Shown: positions 22,094 to 34,600, numbered from the stretch's first letter. The stretch is 64,000 nt of DNA from Scilla litardierei (GCA_030789695.1 CM061141.1:197357689-197421688), one strand, 5' to 3'. The notes: generated by a model from the letters alone, not told the origin. A program made the numbers and translations.

Positions 22094-23770
22094 ATGTTTA
22101 ATTCCATACCCATCAACCGAAACACCGACCATGACAAATCCCCCATGGATCAAGAATTGCATTCTCACCCGAGGACCCCTGCGACCAATCTTCCCCACGA
22201 GGCAATGGTTGAGACCGTCCAGGCCTCGGCTCGTGCTGTGCAGCAAAGCTTCGAGGCCTTCACCAAAATGATGGAAGGCTTCGTGGCTACCAGGGTTGAA
22301 GCGCCCCCCGGCCCCTCTGAGCCCCCGAACTTGAGGCGAAACCTTCATCCTCAATTTGAAGAAGAAGTGGGGCAGAGAGGGCTCACCGAGGAGATAGCGG
22401 CCCAACAGATACTCTTGGACGAAGAGGTGGAGGTCGCACGTCGGCAAAGTCACGAAGAAGAAGCGGCTGTGGACAAAAAAACGCCAAGACAAAGCGACGG
22501 AGGCTGCTAAGCAGGCCCGCCTCTACGAGGAAGCCACTCGTTGCCAGCTCTGATTCATCTTTGCGGAGTGCAAGAGGCTCCGGAGGGAGAACAGAGAGAA
22601 CCGTGAGATCCCGGAGATGTCGACCTCTGGCCGACGAGAGAAGAATGCCCGCAGCCCGCCCTTGGTCAGATCCACGCCGTGTAGGAGGAGTCCTCCTATG
22701 CGACCACCCCCTTCCCTGGGGCGTGACGACCATCACCAGCAAGGCCGGAACCGAAGTCGAACCCTAGAGAAAGGGATGGAGTGCACCCCCGAGCGCCCCG
22801 CTTACCCCGAGGAGGCCACACCACTGGCGCGATGGATAACTTCGACCTCGACACCCTCGAGGTTCAAGGCCCCACAGCTAGCGGTCTACAGCGGGAGGGA
22901 CGATCCCCTCATGCATGTGCAGTAGTAACAAGGGGCGATGGAGATGCAGGATGTGGACGATGCACTCCTTTGTCGGGGATTCCAGCAGAGTCTGCCGGAC
23001 TCGGCTCTGGAATGGTACCACGGCTTGTCCGATAGGACCATCGAAAGCTTCGAAGAATTGTCCCACAAGTTCTGCAAGCAGTTTCGTACCGGGCGAACCA
23101 GGAAGAAGCCCACAGACTACCTCTTTACGATCGTCCAGAAGGAAGGGGAGACGATCGGGAAGTACTTGCGCCGCTTCCAGGATGAGAAGCTGGGTGTGGT
23201 GGCCTGCGGAGACGAGGTGGTCATGGAAGCCTTCAAGGCGGGATTGACGAACCGGAGCCTTCACAAGTCCCTCCTCCGAGACCCGCCTGCCGATTTCGAT
23301 GTGCTAATCGTTCAGGCAGAAAGTTACACGCTGAACGAGGAGGCCCTTGGAGCGAGGAAGGAGGTTGCCCGGGCGGGGGCGTTTCACAGCGAGCCACGAC
23401 CCTACCCCAGGCCGAGGCAAGAAGACAGGCCCCGGGGTAGCTGGCCCAGCCAAGACGCGACTCGGAGGGGCGTCGCCCGCAAGATCATCCTGGCCCGGTG
23501 CGAGAGTTCGCCCCCGCCAGAGAACCCGTGCGGGCGATCTTGAGGTTGGAGGGACCCCTACGGGCCTAATACACGTAGCTCAATGCCATGATGATAGAGG
23601 TGTTAGCCGCGGCAACAAAAGGACAGGCTGCTTCCGGACCCACCTAGAGAATTGAGGTCGGATCCAGCGAGGAGTGATCTCAAGAAGTATTGTTGGTACC
23701 ACCGGGATCACGGTCATGATACCGACAATTGCTTCACGTTGAAGAGAGAGATCGAGCGGTTGATCCAAGC
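22094..23770 (+). pseudogene. Tat-like gag pseudogene
   Basis: The gag is read across several frames. The N-terminal part (22094-22510) is charged. A capsid-like block follows: FKAPQLAVYSGRDDPLMHVQ near 22860-22925, then DDALLCRGFQQSLPDSALEWY and SFEELSHKFCKQF in 22938-23543. Near 23690 a stretch CWYHRDHGHDTDNCFTLKRE retains a C..H...H....C pattern typical of the Tat gag tail. Frameshifts and stops separate these blocks. Confidence 0.8.
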
Positions 23771-23897
23771 GGGACACCTTGGGTGATTCGTCGAGGGCAG
23801 GAGGCCGATCCGAGAAGAGAGAGCTCTGCAAGGAGCGCGAAGGCCGGACCCACCCCCAAGCAACAAACGGGAGGAGCCACGCCCGCCAAGGGCAGTC

Positions 23898-24480
23898 ATG
23901 TGCATAGATGTGATATGCGGCGGGCCGGCCTCAGGGGGCACGTCGTCATCGGGTAAGAAGACGTACGCGCGGCAGGTGATGGCGGCGGACCTTGGCGTTG
24001 AGGCGAAGCAAACAAGGGTGGCTCGACCTCCCATTACTTTCACTGATGACGATCTGGAGGGGTTCGAGCTATCGCATGATGACGCCATCGTCATCGAAGC
24101 TCAGATCGGGACGGCCATCATCAGCCGCCTCCTGATCGACACCGGAAGCTCCCGCGACATTCTGTTCATGTCGACGGTCGAGAGGATGGGGCTGAAGTAG
24201 GCGGACTTAAGGCCTTGCACAGGACCCATCGTCGGATTCACCAGCTACTCGGTTCCCATTACCGGGGTAATCACCCTGTCGGTGTCACTAGGGGAGGAGC
24301 CAATGGTCGTCACGCATAGGACGCAGTTTGTTGTCGTCGACATTGCGTCGACGTATAACGGGATCATAGGGCGACCTTACATGACCGCCATTGAAGCACT
24401 CCCCAGCCTGCTGCACCAGATGGTCAAGTTTCAGACTCCGCGAGGGGTAGGGCAGGTGCAGGGGAGCCAAAAGCTGTCCC
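23898..24480 (+). pseudogene. Tat-like aspartic protease pseudogene
   Basis: The frame at 23898-24200 contains the retropepsin active site LIDTGSSRDILF and ends at a TAG after ERMGLK. The next frame, from 24282, continues with YNGIIGRPYMTAIEA, the usual downstream block, so the protease is present but interrupted. Confidence 0.8.
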
Positions 24481-24687
24481 GGAGTTGCTACGTGGGATCA
24501 ACCAAGCACAAGGCCACAGAGAAAGTTTTATCGATCGACCTCCTCGATGAACGGGAGGATTACTGCGACCAACGACCGACCCCTGCGGAGGCGGTCGAAG
24601 AAGTACCCGTGGCCGCGGAGGAAGGCAATACTGTCTCCATCGGCACGAAGCGTCCGGCCTCTCTGAGGGCTGACCTCATCAACCTCC

Positions 24688-25490
24688 TCAAAGAGAACGT
24701 GGACATATTCGCATGGTCACCCTCGGACATGCCCGGAGTCGATCCCGCGGTGATCTCTTACAAGCTGAATGCGAACCCAGAATCTCGACCGATCCGAAAA
24801 AAGAAAAGGAGCGATGGAGGAGAGAAGATGAGGCAGTCGGCGAAGAGGTGGAGCGGCTTCTCCAGGCCAAGTTCATCAGGCCGGTGAGCTATCCGGAGTG
24901 GCTTGCCAACGTCGTCTTGGTAAAGAAGGCCATCGGGAAGTAGCGCATGCGTGTCGACTTTACGGATCTCAATAAGGTGTGCCCGAAGGACAGCTTTTCG
25001 CTACCGAGGATCAACCACCTAGTCTTCCAGGCGTCCGTTTATAAGTTGCTGAGCTTTATGGACGTATTCTCATGCTACAACCAGATCCCGATGGCGAAGG
25101 AGGATGAGGAGAAGACGTCCTTCATAACCGACAAGGGCACCTTCTGCTACATGAAGATGCCGTTCGGATTGAAGAACGCCGGGTCAACCTATCAGCGGAT
25201 GGTAGACAAGATTTTCACCTCTCATGTCGGGCGGAAGCTGTAAGTCTACATCGACGACATGCTGGTTAAGAGCAAGAAGGCCCTGGACCACCTCGCTGAC
25301 CTGCGGGAGACCTTACAGAAGGTGCCCCGGTATGATCTCAGGCTGAACCCAGTGAAGTACATCTTCGGTGTGCAATCGGGGAAATTCCTTCGCTTCATGA
25401 TAATGAAGCGAGAAATCGAAGCGAACCCTGACAATGTGTCTGCCCTTATCAATATGGCGGAGCCTCGAACCATCCGAGACTTGTAGCGGC
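24688..25490 (+). pseudogene. Tat-like reverse transcriptase pseudogene
   Basis: RT blocks in order: DMPGVDPAVISYKLN, WLANVVLVKK, MRVDFTDLNKVCPKDSFSLP, FMDVFSCYNQIPMA, FCYMKMPFGLKNAGSTYQR, then VYIDDMLVKSK (catalytic YIDD) right after an in-frame TAA at 25243. Frameshifts occur near 24880 and a TAG at about 24942 and 25485. Not functional. Confidence 0.87.
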
Positions 25491-25543
25491 TGAACGGTAG
25501 GATTACCACGTTGGGGAGGTTCCTGTCGAAGTCCGCGTAGAGA

Positions 25544-26167
25544 TTGCTCCTTTTCTTCAGAGTTTTGCGGCAGGCCCTCGCTGGAGCTAAAATTGATAGA
25601 AAAGTGATCCAGTGTGACGACACATGTGCCCAAGCATTCGCAGAGCTGAGAGCTTACCTGCAGAGCCCGCCCCTGCTCGCAAAGTCCGAGGATGGAGAAT
25701 ATGTAGGACTGTACCTGGCCACCAACGACGAAGCCGTTAGCTCAGTCTTGATCAAGGAGGAGAAGGGCATGCAACGACCGGTCTACTATGCGAGCCGGGT
25801 GCTCCGAGATGCGGAGACACGTTATAGCCACATAGAGAAGGTCGCCTACTGTCTCGTCACAATGGCAAGGAAGCTCCGGCCATACTTTCAAGCTCACACC
25901 ATCGCTGTCCACACCAACCTACCGCTCGAGAAGAACCTGAAAAGGTTAGAGCGGTCGGGCAGAATGCTCAACTGGAGCGTCGAGCTCAGCGAGTTCGATA
26001 TAGTGTACAAATCCCAGAAGGCGATCAATGGCCAGGCACTGTCGGACTTCGTGGTAGAGTGCACAATCGAAGACCTTCCGAAGGAACCGCCGAGCGCTCT
26101 GCCGACGGTTGCGTGTCAAAGAGCACTGGGAGTAGCCGGACCCTCGAGGCCCGTCCAAGAAGTTTAA
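25544..26167 (+). pseudogene. Tat-like RNase H domain, truncated polyprotein end
   Basis: 207-codon open frame with blocks of Ty3/gypsy RNase H: AFAELRAYLQSPPLLAKSEDG, LATNDEAVSSVLIKEE, RPVYYASRVLRDAETRYSHIEK, and TNLPLEKNLKRLERSGRMLNWSVELSEFDI. The catalytic aspartate of the first block is replaced (LYLATN where related elements vary). The frame ends at TAA 16 bases before the Sirevirus LTR. Integrase is absent from the window. Confidence 0.8.
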
Positions 26168-26890
26168 TGCCCTACGTAGCTACTGCACAAGTACTAGAGG
26201 AGGGGTGAATAGTACTTTAAAATAATGAAGAAGATAATTCCTAATTATCTTGCAAACCTCAACCAACAATGCGAAAATGTAAAAGTGACAACAAAGAGAT
26301 GCAATCGCAAACAAAAAGATATAACGGGTTCGGATCCACCCAAGTCTCCCCGACTTGTTTCCGGTGATCATACGTCCCAAACACCCGGATCCCCTCCGGA
26401 TACTTGAGTTAGAAACCTCTAACCCAAGATTTGCACTATGAAATTCTTGTAGAAAAACATCTACAAGACCAAATCATACACAAGGTAATTGTGACTCCCA
26501 CAACCCGGGATCACAAACAAACTCTCACAACCGAGAGTAAAACACGTACAATAGCAAAAAGTAAATGAAATACGAACTTACCGACAAAATCATATGCCTT
26601 GAGTAAAACTTACGATTTTAGGGCAAGAAGGATTTTGGGAAGATGAATGGCACCAAACCCTAGCTCCAAGTAGATGACCAGCAAGTGAAGCCTAGGAGGA
26701 TGTTGGTGACCTAGAATCAAGCACTTGGCTTGGAAGGCTCACAATCAATGAATCTCTCTTTTGAAATAAGAGTGAGGGAGAGATTCAAGTGAGAAATGAA
26801 TGAGCTTGGAAATGAGAATTAATGCGTCTCTTTGATTCTCTAAACTTCAATAAATATCAGCCTTGAATGCTATGAATGCAGCACTCCAAG

Positions 26891-26898
26891 TATATATA
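26891..26898 (-). promoter_or_regulatory. Putative TATA box of the Sirevirus LTR
   Basis: TATATATA on the minus strand, about 65 bp downstream (element orientation) of the last array unit, the same order as in LARD-A and the Tekay-like LTR. Confidence 0.55.
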
Positions 26899-26963
26899 GG
26901 ATAGAGGAGAGAGAGAGCAAAATTCGTGGCATTTAATGCTTCAACGGCTCTATTCTGAAGCAG

Positions 26964-27493
26964 ACTAGTCGGTCAAAGAAGGATCACTGACCGATTAGTT
27001 TATTAACTAGTCGGTCGGTGAAACAACATAAACCGACTAAGAGGTGAACAGCCAAAAGAAGAAGTTCAGGGAATGAATAACTAGTCGGTCCAAGAAGACT
27101 TGCCAACAGACTAGTTTCACAACTAGTCGGTCGGTGAGTCAACTTTGACCGACTACCAGGTTAAATAGAGAAGGCTGAACTCAATATGAATTAGTCAGTC
27201 TAAGAACAAAGTCTAACCGACTAATTCATCAACTAGTCGGTCGACAAATGTACTTTGACCGACTAACGATAAACAGTAACTTAGGCTGTACAGTAGAAGC
27301 TCCACTAGTCGGTCTAAGAAGGATTCCTAACCGACTAGTTTCACAACTAGTCGGTCAGTGAACCTTCTTTGACCGACTAACTGTAAACAGTAAAGAGCTT
27401 GAAATTGAGAAGGCATTCTAGTCGGTTCAAGAAGCTTTGTCGACCGACTAGATTGCTATCTAGTCGGTTGGTTCTTCTTCTTGAACCAACTAA
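26964..27493 (-). repeat. TAGTCGGTC/GACCGACTA array in the Sirevirus U3 (about five units)
   Basis: Five units of about 105-110 bp with the same internal layout as in LARD-A: TAGTCGGTC(A/T)AAGAA...GACCGACTAG, then ACTAGTCGGTCGGTG...GACCGACTAA and an AAACAG tail. Homology to LARD-A continues for about 150-170 bp beyond the array (27494-27660), including CTAAGATATGAG. Confidence 0.9.
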
Positions 27494-27890
27494 CATGCAC
27501 AAGAAGCCGCGAATCGAGGCGCGAGGCTTCGGGAAAGATCGTATAGGTTTCTACTAAGATCCTAGCTCTAAGATATGAGTGTTATGAAGATTAAAATGTA
27601 AGACCTACTCAAGGCTTAACATTCTACGAAAAGAAGCTAGAAGACATAAAATAAACTTGACGAACCGTCTTCAAAAGCTTCAATCGAATCTTCATGACTT
27701 CAATAATGTCATTGAGCTTCAACGAAGCTTTAAGCACACGTTCATGTGCTTTGAGAAGTCTTGAGACGTCGCTTTGGATGTTCATAGAAATTTGGCGACG
27801 ATCTCCCTAACTGCGCTATCAAAGAGTTAGTTCATGATATTTATGTTTGTTCATCATCAAAAACAAATCCGGGGAATCAATACTCAACAT

Positions 27891-28191
27891 TCTCCCCCTT
27901 TTTTGGTGATGACAAACCAACATAAATAATAATAAAAAATAATGATTCAAATGAAAATTTACTTACTCCCCCTGCATTGATGACACGTTAATTCCAAAAT
28001 AAATATTAATCATACGCATCAAGCAGACGAGTAAAGTAAAAATTTAGAATTCAATAATTGAAATATCGGATTTGAAATCCATTTTTATATCTTAACTCCC
28101 CCTGAATATAACATATCAAATTAGATTCTTGGAAAAATGCTTTGAATTATCATTTAGCACATTGTCATTATTAATTCTCTCCCCCTTTGGC
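27891..28191 (-). promoter_or_regulatory. Multiple polypurine tracts upstream of the Sirevirus 3' LTR
   Basis: On the minus strand, AAAAAAGGGGGAGA abuts the LTR (27891-27904). Further tracts with the core GGGGGAG lie at 27965-27975, 28095-28106 and 28176-28191. Several conserved PPT-like tracts before the 3' LTR are a described feature of Sireviruses; only the LTR-proximal one is expected to prime plus-strand synthesis. Confidence 0.8.
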
Positions 28192-28816
28192 ATTAGCAAA
28201 AAGAGTGGGAGGAGATCAATGACAACAACAATGGCTTCAAATAAAAGCACGTGAGTCGTAGAAGACGACCACGGTCCAAATGACACCAAAGTAAAATACG
28301 AATTAAATCAAAGCGTGTCAATGAGACCAAAGTCGATAATCGAAAAATAAAAGCATAAAAAATCAAATTACTATTACGAATTGAGTTATGGAATATACTC
28401 TCCAATATCAACATTCATGATGAATTAAGTGCATGAAAAAAATTCTATGTTTTCATAGAAATAATTTATAATTAATCAAGAAATTCGTCGAGCAACGAAG
28501 TCAACATCAGAGACAAATAAAATTAAATAATATGCACACGAAGGCAAATGTCAACACAATGTATATATATATATAATCAAAATGGATACATCAGAGAACA
28601 CACATATAAACGATCGAACGATCGAGGCACATCATACACAAATATCACAACAGATATTGAAGTATCTCAAAACATACATACATCACAGTACATCATGAAA
28701 ATATCCAAAATACATCAAAATACATCATAATAATAGAACCACCCAGACTATCCTACCCAAACTCTCGCTACTGGATATATCATCCAAAGTGCATCGGGAG
28801 AGTCCTCCAAGCAAGC
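28192..28816 (-). other. Sirevirus 3' untranslated region
   Basis: AT-rich sequence between the envelope-like ORF stop (28817) and the PPT cluster. Only short frames and a short (TA)n near 28560. Confidence 0.6.
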
Positions 28817-30046
28817 TCAGGAGGTAGAGGCAGGGTCAGTAGTAGCAGCAGGCTCTGCAGACGGGGTGGTGGTCACTGGGTCAGTAAGAGTGTCCACAGA
28901 AGGAAGTGTCGCTACGGGAGTAGCCTCGGGACCACCAGACGAAGTATCCACCGGAGGAATGGTGGTAGCAGGTGTGCTCTCGGGGGCACCGGTAGAAGTA
29001 GCAGCAGCAGCAGATGTACCCTCTGGGGCACCAGCAGAAGTAGCAGCAGTAGCAGAACCAACGAGCTCCTGGAGCTCATACTCATCCATCTCCTCATCGT
29101 CAGAGACTGACGGAGGAACCTCAATGCCAAAATGAGAGCAGATGCGAGCGAGCATCTCCTCGGAACGAGCACAACGAGACTCCACACGTCTCAACGAACG
29201 TGAAAGCTCAGCGAGAGTAGGAGAAGGAGCAGGGGCAGCAGCTGAAGCAGAAGCTGAAGGAGTCGTCTTCTGAACGTGACGAAGCGCCGCAAGAGACTTC
29301 TTGACGGCCGTCGCATTCAGAGGAGGACCAAGGGGATGCTCGTCATCAGGAGGGAGAGGGACTTTGAAGTGACGGAAGACGAGTGTCAGAAGGCAAGGGT
29401 ATGGAATGTGAGCAGATTTAGTGGATTTTCAGATGCACTCGAAAGAATCCATCTTGTCAAGAATAATCATAGCCCAATTAATCTCGCTCCCCAAGAAGAG
29501 AGCGTAGATCAGCTTAAGAAAAGGCTGAGATGGCAAGCTCGATGAGCCATACTTCGGAAGGAGGCACGACTTCAAGATGAGATTCAAGACCCAAGCGTTG
29601 GGCTTGAAGGATTTGGATCGAACGCCAATCATGGCGGGAGGGATGACATGGAAAATCTCGGAGAGCATGGTCTGGTCAAGGTCAGAGATGTCATCGACAG
29701 AGATATCAGTAGGAAGGAGGCCAGACGAGGAGACACCAATCAAATCCCCTAAGATTTCTGCCGTGAGGACACTCGGTGTCCCCAAGACAGTCTTCTCAAT
29801 GGAATGGGTCTCGTCGTACTGACCCCGGACACGGTTCACATAAAATAGCTTGACTAGACGGGGGAACGGGTGTGGATTCGCTTTAGGGTCATGGCGAAGA
29901 TAATCGATAAGTCCACTATAGGATAGGACATCGGCTAGGTGAGGGAAGTCGGAGAACTGAACGAAGTGCTCCAATAACAACGGACAGTGCTCGATACGGT
30001 TGTATGCTGCGAGACACATCGGGTCATCGCTGTGGGATCCTGCCAA
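28817..30046 (-). pseudogene. Sirevirus envelope-like ORF, C-terminal part
   Basis: Minus-strand reading, upstream half at 37980-38352, split by the young copia. From the copia junction it runs DDPMCLAAYNRIEHCPLLLE, through FSDFPHLADVLSYSGLIDYL, GDLIGVSSSGLLPTD and MIGVRSKSFKPNAWVL, to a stop at about 29429. It continues after the stop in the same frame to a helical stretch (ESRCARSEEMLARICSHFG) and a Thr/Ser/Ala/Pro-rich repetitive tail with recurring GAPE, VDT and ATP phrases. I believe the middle corresponds to the putative plant transposon protein domain found in Sirevirus envelope-like ORFs. No membrane segment or signal peptide is evident here. Function in the element is unknown. Confidence 0.7.
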
Positions 30047-30637
30047 AACAGAGTTAGGATCGATAAATGAAGTTGAGACTTACGCTTGCGTATGCGGCAC
30101 GGTAGTCTATGAACTTCGCCTTCAGATTCGCCACGACGGTTCGAGTCTTCTCACGAACGGAGTAAGGCTACTAAATCCACAATCTAAATCTCTACTTTTA
30201 GATTAAGAACTTGGATAAAGGGAGAGGAAGTATTTCGGCAGAGCTTCGCTAGAATGAAATTGCATGCAAGAATGCCATGCAAAAGTGTAAGGAAAAAGGC
30301 TAACCCTTGGGTCTTATTTATAGCCCCCAAGGTAGTTATTTTAGGATCAATTGTTCCTTTGGAATAATTTAACTAAGGTGTACCATCGTACATGGCATAT
30401 TATAAGCTTAAGTTGTACCATATGCATGGTACAATATAAGCTTAAGATATTACCCCTTTATTAGCCATATGTCGCATGCACTTATGCACATATAATGCGA
30501 CTTTCCCATCAATCTAGAGATCCTCTCCACAAGGGAACATATTCCCATTGCGCACGACTTCGTGTACGCGACGTTCGAGGTCCGTATTCCCTCGTACATC
30601 CCCTACAAGGGTGTACTAACGTCTTCCATATCCAACA
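30031..30637 (-). repeat. Young copia 3' LTR
   Basis: 607 bp, TGTTGGATATGG...GGATCCCACA on the minus strand, with a TATAAATA box at 30315-30322. The adjacent PPT on the minus strand is GTGAGTGGGAGA (30638-30649). Confidence 0.96.
30315..30322 (-). promoter_or_regulatory. Putative TATA box in the young copia 3' LTR
   Basis: TATAAATA on the minus strand in the context GGCTATAAATAAG; identical in the 5' LTR at 37657-37664. Confidence 0.65.
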
Positions 30638-30652
30638 TCTCCCACTCACACT
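30638..30652 (-). promoter_or_regulatory. Polypurine tract of the young copia
   Basis: GTGTGAGTGGGAGA on the minus strand immediately before the 3' LTR start TGTTGGA. Confidence 0.75.
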
Positions 30653-31673
30653 TGAGGGGATTGTAAGAGAACGTCTTTCTCTTAGTTCTTTCATCTATCA
30701 TACCGAGAAATAGACCGTGCGACCATCATGCGCGTAGAGTCTGTTGTTGTGCACTTGTTAGAGATACACAACGACCTCGAAGGTGCAAAGTTGAGTAGTT
30801 CAACACATGCTTTACCCTAGATTATTTCTTCACATTTCTTATACTTTATATTCAACAATTGAATCCCATCTGGATTACAATTGGCTGGCCAGCTTTGAAT
30901 CATTTAAAGTCCAAATGTGAATATGAAATCAATCTTACTCTTCTTGCGAACCTTCTGATCTTGACTTGATTCGCTTTTCTAACGTGCCCCGCCGAGCCGA
31001 ATTATCATAGCCCATTAGCAACACGCTAAGATAGCGATCATCTCGTCAAATCTAAAGGAACCAATTGGAGTCCTTGAGGGTAAGAGTTAAGACCCGTATG
31101 GCCTTTGAGTCTCACATAATAGCAAACACTATTGCTACTAACTCAGTGGTCGAAATGCATACGTGGTATGAACACGTACTACAACATCACTCCTTTCCCA
31201 GGGAGAGTATGTCTTAATGATGTTGTACGGATGAAAGATCAGACACCACAGTGCCTATCTTTTTGAGTCCCCTTACTACTCGTGAAATATTCACGGACTC
31301 TCATCCTGCATAAGACAGATAGGATTTAAAAAATCCTATGAGATCTCTTTCAAATATCCTTGTGATACAGATCTCAGATCTTTTGTAAGCATCCATATGA
31401 TGCAGATCTTTCATTCAACTATCTTGTTTAAGTCACGACTCTAAATCATTTGTCTAATGATTTTGACTTTAAACTAGTCTCATCTCTATCTTATCCTTCT
31501 GATAAGATAAGGCGGTTGCTCATGTGAGAGAGCCAACCTTAATCTGTCCGACATACACACAACAAAATAGCTGAGACTTAAACACAAATGTATATAAAAA
31601 TCATTTGTAAGAAACTTGTATGCAAATTAAACTTTGATCTTCTATAGACATGGGAAATATTACATGATACAGC
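30653..31673 (-). other. 3' untranslated region of the young copia
   Basis: About 1.0 kb between the pol stop (31674) and the PPT, without coding potential. Contains several TCTTATC/GATAAGA phrases (31480-31510) and repeated AGATCTTT/AGATCTC phrases near 31345-31415. Confidence 0.7.
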
Positions 31674-34600
31674 TCAGCACCTACGCATTCCCATAGATGA
31701 TAAGTGTTTGAAAAACACATCTCTGGGGATCGCCTTAGTAAGGGGATCCGCTATCATCTCATGCGTGGACATGTATCCTATGTCTACTTCCTTCCGTTTG
31801 TCATAGTCCTTCGCAAACTTGAATCGAATATCAATGTGTTTGGTCTTACAATGAAATTTAGGATCTTTGACATAGGCAATCGAAGCTTGACTATCACTGT
31901 ATATAGGAACAGTGCTCGAGTCAGTGGCATCTGTTAGCCTGTCTAAGAATTTCCTAAGCCAAACAGCTTCTTGGACCGCCATGCTGAATGCTACGAATTC
32001 GGCTTCCATGGTTGATAGGGCGATGCAGGTTTGCTTCTTGCTGCTCCAGGATATTGCACCATTCCCGAGCAAGTAAACAAAGCCTGAGGTAGATCTTCGC
32101 TCGTCGAGATCACCCGCCCAATCAGCGTCGGTATAGCCTTCGAGTCTCAAGGTATTGCCTTGATAGCATAACGCATAGTCCGCAGTCCCTTTGAGGTATC
32201 TTAATATCCTCTTCACCGCTTTCCAGTGTGCCTGTCCTGGGTTGGATTGGTAACGACTTACTATACCAACAGCATAGCAAATGTCAGGTCTGGTACACAT
32301 CATGGCGTACATCAGACTCCCGACAGCACTGGAGTAGGGAACCTTTTCCATAGCTTTCTTTTCTTTTGGATCTTTGGGACACATTTCCAAACATAGACCC
32401 TCGCCTTTGCTTATTGGAGTATCAATTGCCTTGCAGTCCTGCATATTAAACCGTTCTAAGACTTTCTTTATATATGTCTCTTGAGAGAGAGAAAGAAGTT
32501 TCTTGGAACGATTTCTTGAGATCTTAACCCCAAGGATATATACAGCTTCACCCATGTCTTTCATCTCAAAGACGGATGAAAGCCAAGCTTTGATATCCAT
32601 GATAAGACGCTTATCATTTCCGGCTATAAGTATGTCATCTACATAAAGAGACATAATTACATACTTGTTTTTAATCCTCTTAATATATACGCAGTTGTCT
32701 TCGTCGAGCATGGAGAAACCATACGACAAAACGACTTCTTGAAAGCGCATATACCACTGCCTTGAGGATTGTTTAAGACCATATATGGATTTACGAAGTT
32801 TACAAACCTTATGTTTGTTTTCTTCTTGTACGAACCCGTTTGGTTGTTCCATGTAGATCTCCTCATCTAGTTCTCCGTTAAGAAAAGCAGTCTTTACATT
32901 CATCTGATGTAACTCGAGGTCCAAACAAGCCACCATTGCCAGAATTAAGCGAATGGAGGTAAAACGCACGACAGGAGAGAACGTCTCTTCGTAGTCTATT
33001 CCTTCCTGTTGCGTGAAACCTTTCGCAACAAGGCGAGCTTTAAGTTTCTCGATGGAGCCATCAGCCTTATGCTTGATTTTGAGAACCCACTTGTTCCCAA
33101 TGGCTCTACGTCCCTTAGGTAAATCAACCAAGTCCCAGACTTGGTTTGTTTTCATGGATTGAAGTTCTTCTTCCATAGCCGCTATCCATTTATCTTTAGC
33201 AGGGCATGTGACGGCCTGTTTAAAATTTGCAGGTTCGTCATCATCTTGTAGTAATGTCATGAATGTTTGAGGAAATTCATCCTCAAATCTCAGAGGTGTT
33301 AGCCTCGTTCGATTACTACGTCTTGTTTGAGTTTGATCACTCCCACTTAGAATGACATCACTCCCACTTGGAATAATATCACTCCCACTCGGAATAGGAT
33401 TGGTATCATTCGCATCATCCATTGGTGAAGTTTGAAATGTATTTTCTTCTTCACCAAGAATTCTCCCACTCGAACGTTCCGATCCTTCTTGATCCCAAGT
33501 CTCAAACAAGGATAAGTCTTGACTTATCTCACCCTGTCTTGGAAACTCATTTTCCAAGAAGACACCATCCCTCGATTCGAATTCTATTAGACCCCCATTG
33601 TCCTCTTGACCGATGAAAACATATCCTTTGGAGTTTTCAGCGTATCGGATGAAGATACACTTCCTCCCACATGGCCCAAGTTTGCCATATTTGTGAGAGG
33701 ATAAATGTGCGTAAGAGGCACAACCCCAAGGTTTTAGAATGTTTAAGTCTGGAGTTCTATTGTTCCACAACTCATAAGGAGTAGAACTTACCGACTTCGA
33801 GGGTACACGGTTTAAGATGAATGCTGCCGTCAATAATGCATCACCCCAAAAGGTGATATGCAAATTTGCCTGAGACATCATTGATCGGACCATTTCCATC
33901 AATGTCCTATTTCTTCTTTCCGCAACACCGTTTTGTTGCGGAGTATAAGGCATAGTTATTTGATGAACTATGCCTTTTTCATCACAGAGTTCCTTAAAAA
34001 TCGTTGATTGATATTCCCCACCCCGATCGGTTCGCAAGACCTTTATCTTACGATCTAGTTGATTTTCCACTAAACTCATATAGTTTTTGAAGCAAGTTAA
34101 AGCTTCATGTTTGTGGGAAATCAAATAAATATGACCGAAACGAGTGAAGTCATCAATGAAAGTGATGAAATAGGACTTCCCGCGTCTTGTCTTAACATTC
34201 ATTGGACCGCAAATGTCCGAATGGATAAGCTGTAATGGAACTTCGGCCCTTGTGCCAGTTCCAAACGGCTTGCGACAAGTTTTCCCTACAAGACAATGTT
34301 CGCAAGTTGACATTTCAACTTTTGAAACATTAGATAGCAAGCCACTTTTGGCAAGTCTATCCATTCTAATTGGTCCAATATGACCAAGTCTTGCATGCCA
34401 ACAAATGATCTCAGATTCAGAGTTAGAAGCATTTGTCAAATGGAAACTTTCATTAATGGAAGAAGAATCATCATACATTGTATTTAAAACAATTAATCCA
34501 TTACAAACATTACCCGACCCAATTAAAGAACTATTACAAACAAGGTCAACCTTCTGTTTATAGAACCTCCATTCATAATCTAAAGACATTAACATGACCA

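Larger units (their letters stand above)
20976..26183 (+). mobile_element. Tat-like Ty3/gypsy element, 5' part, degenerate
   Basis: Order on the plus strand: LTR (20976-22058), primer-binding site (22060-22077), gag, protease, RT, RNase H, as in Ty3/gypsy. The PBS TGGCGCCGTCTGTGGGAA and the gag/RT wording fit the Tat/Retand group of non-chromoviruses. All coding parts carry frameshifts or stops. The element stops abruptly at the Sirevirus LTR at 26184, so integrase and 3' LTR should lie beyond the Sirevirus, outside the window. It is GC-rich relative to its neighbours. Confidence 0.85.
26184..27889 (-). repeat. Sirevirus 3' LTR
   Basis: 1706 bp, beginning TGTTGAGTATTGATTCCCC on the minus strand directly after the PPT and ending ...CACCCCTCCTCTAGTACTTG TGCA at 26184. 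Contains the TAGTCGGTC array upstream of a TATATATA box at 26891-26898. The partner LTR is not in the window. Confidence 0.85.

Noticed and set aside
22046..23264. Minus-strand frames over the Tat-like gag
   Set aside because: Shadows of gag; plus-strand motifs and the PBS fix the orientation.
26964..27493. CRISPR-like array of direct repeats with spacers
   Set aside because: The repeats are inverted pairs with variable spacing and related spacers, sit in an LTR U3 and recur in other LTRs; the genome is a plant's.
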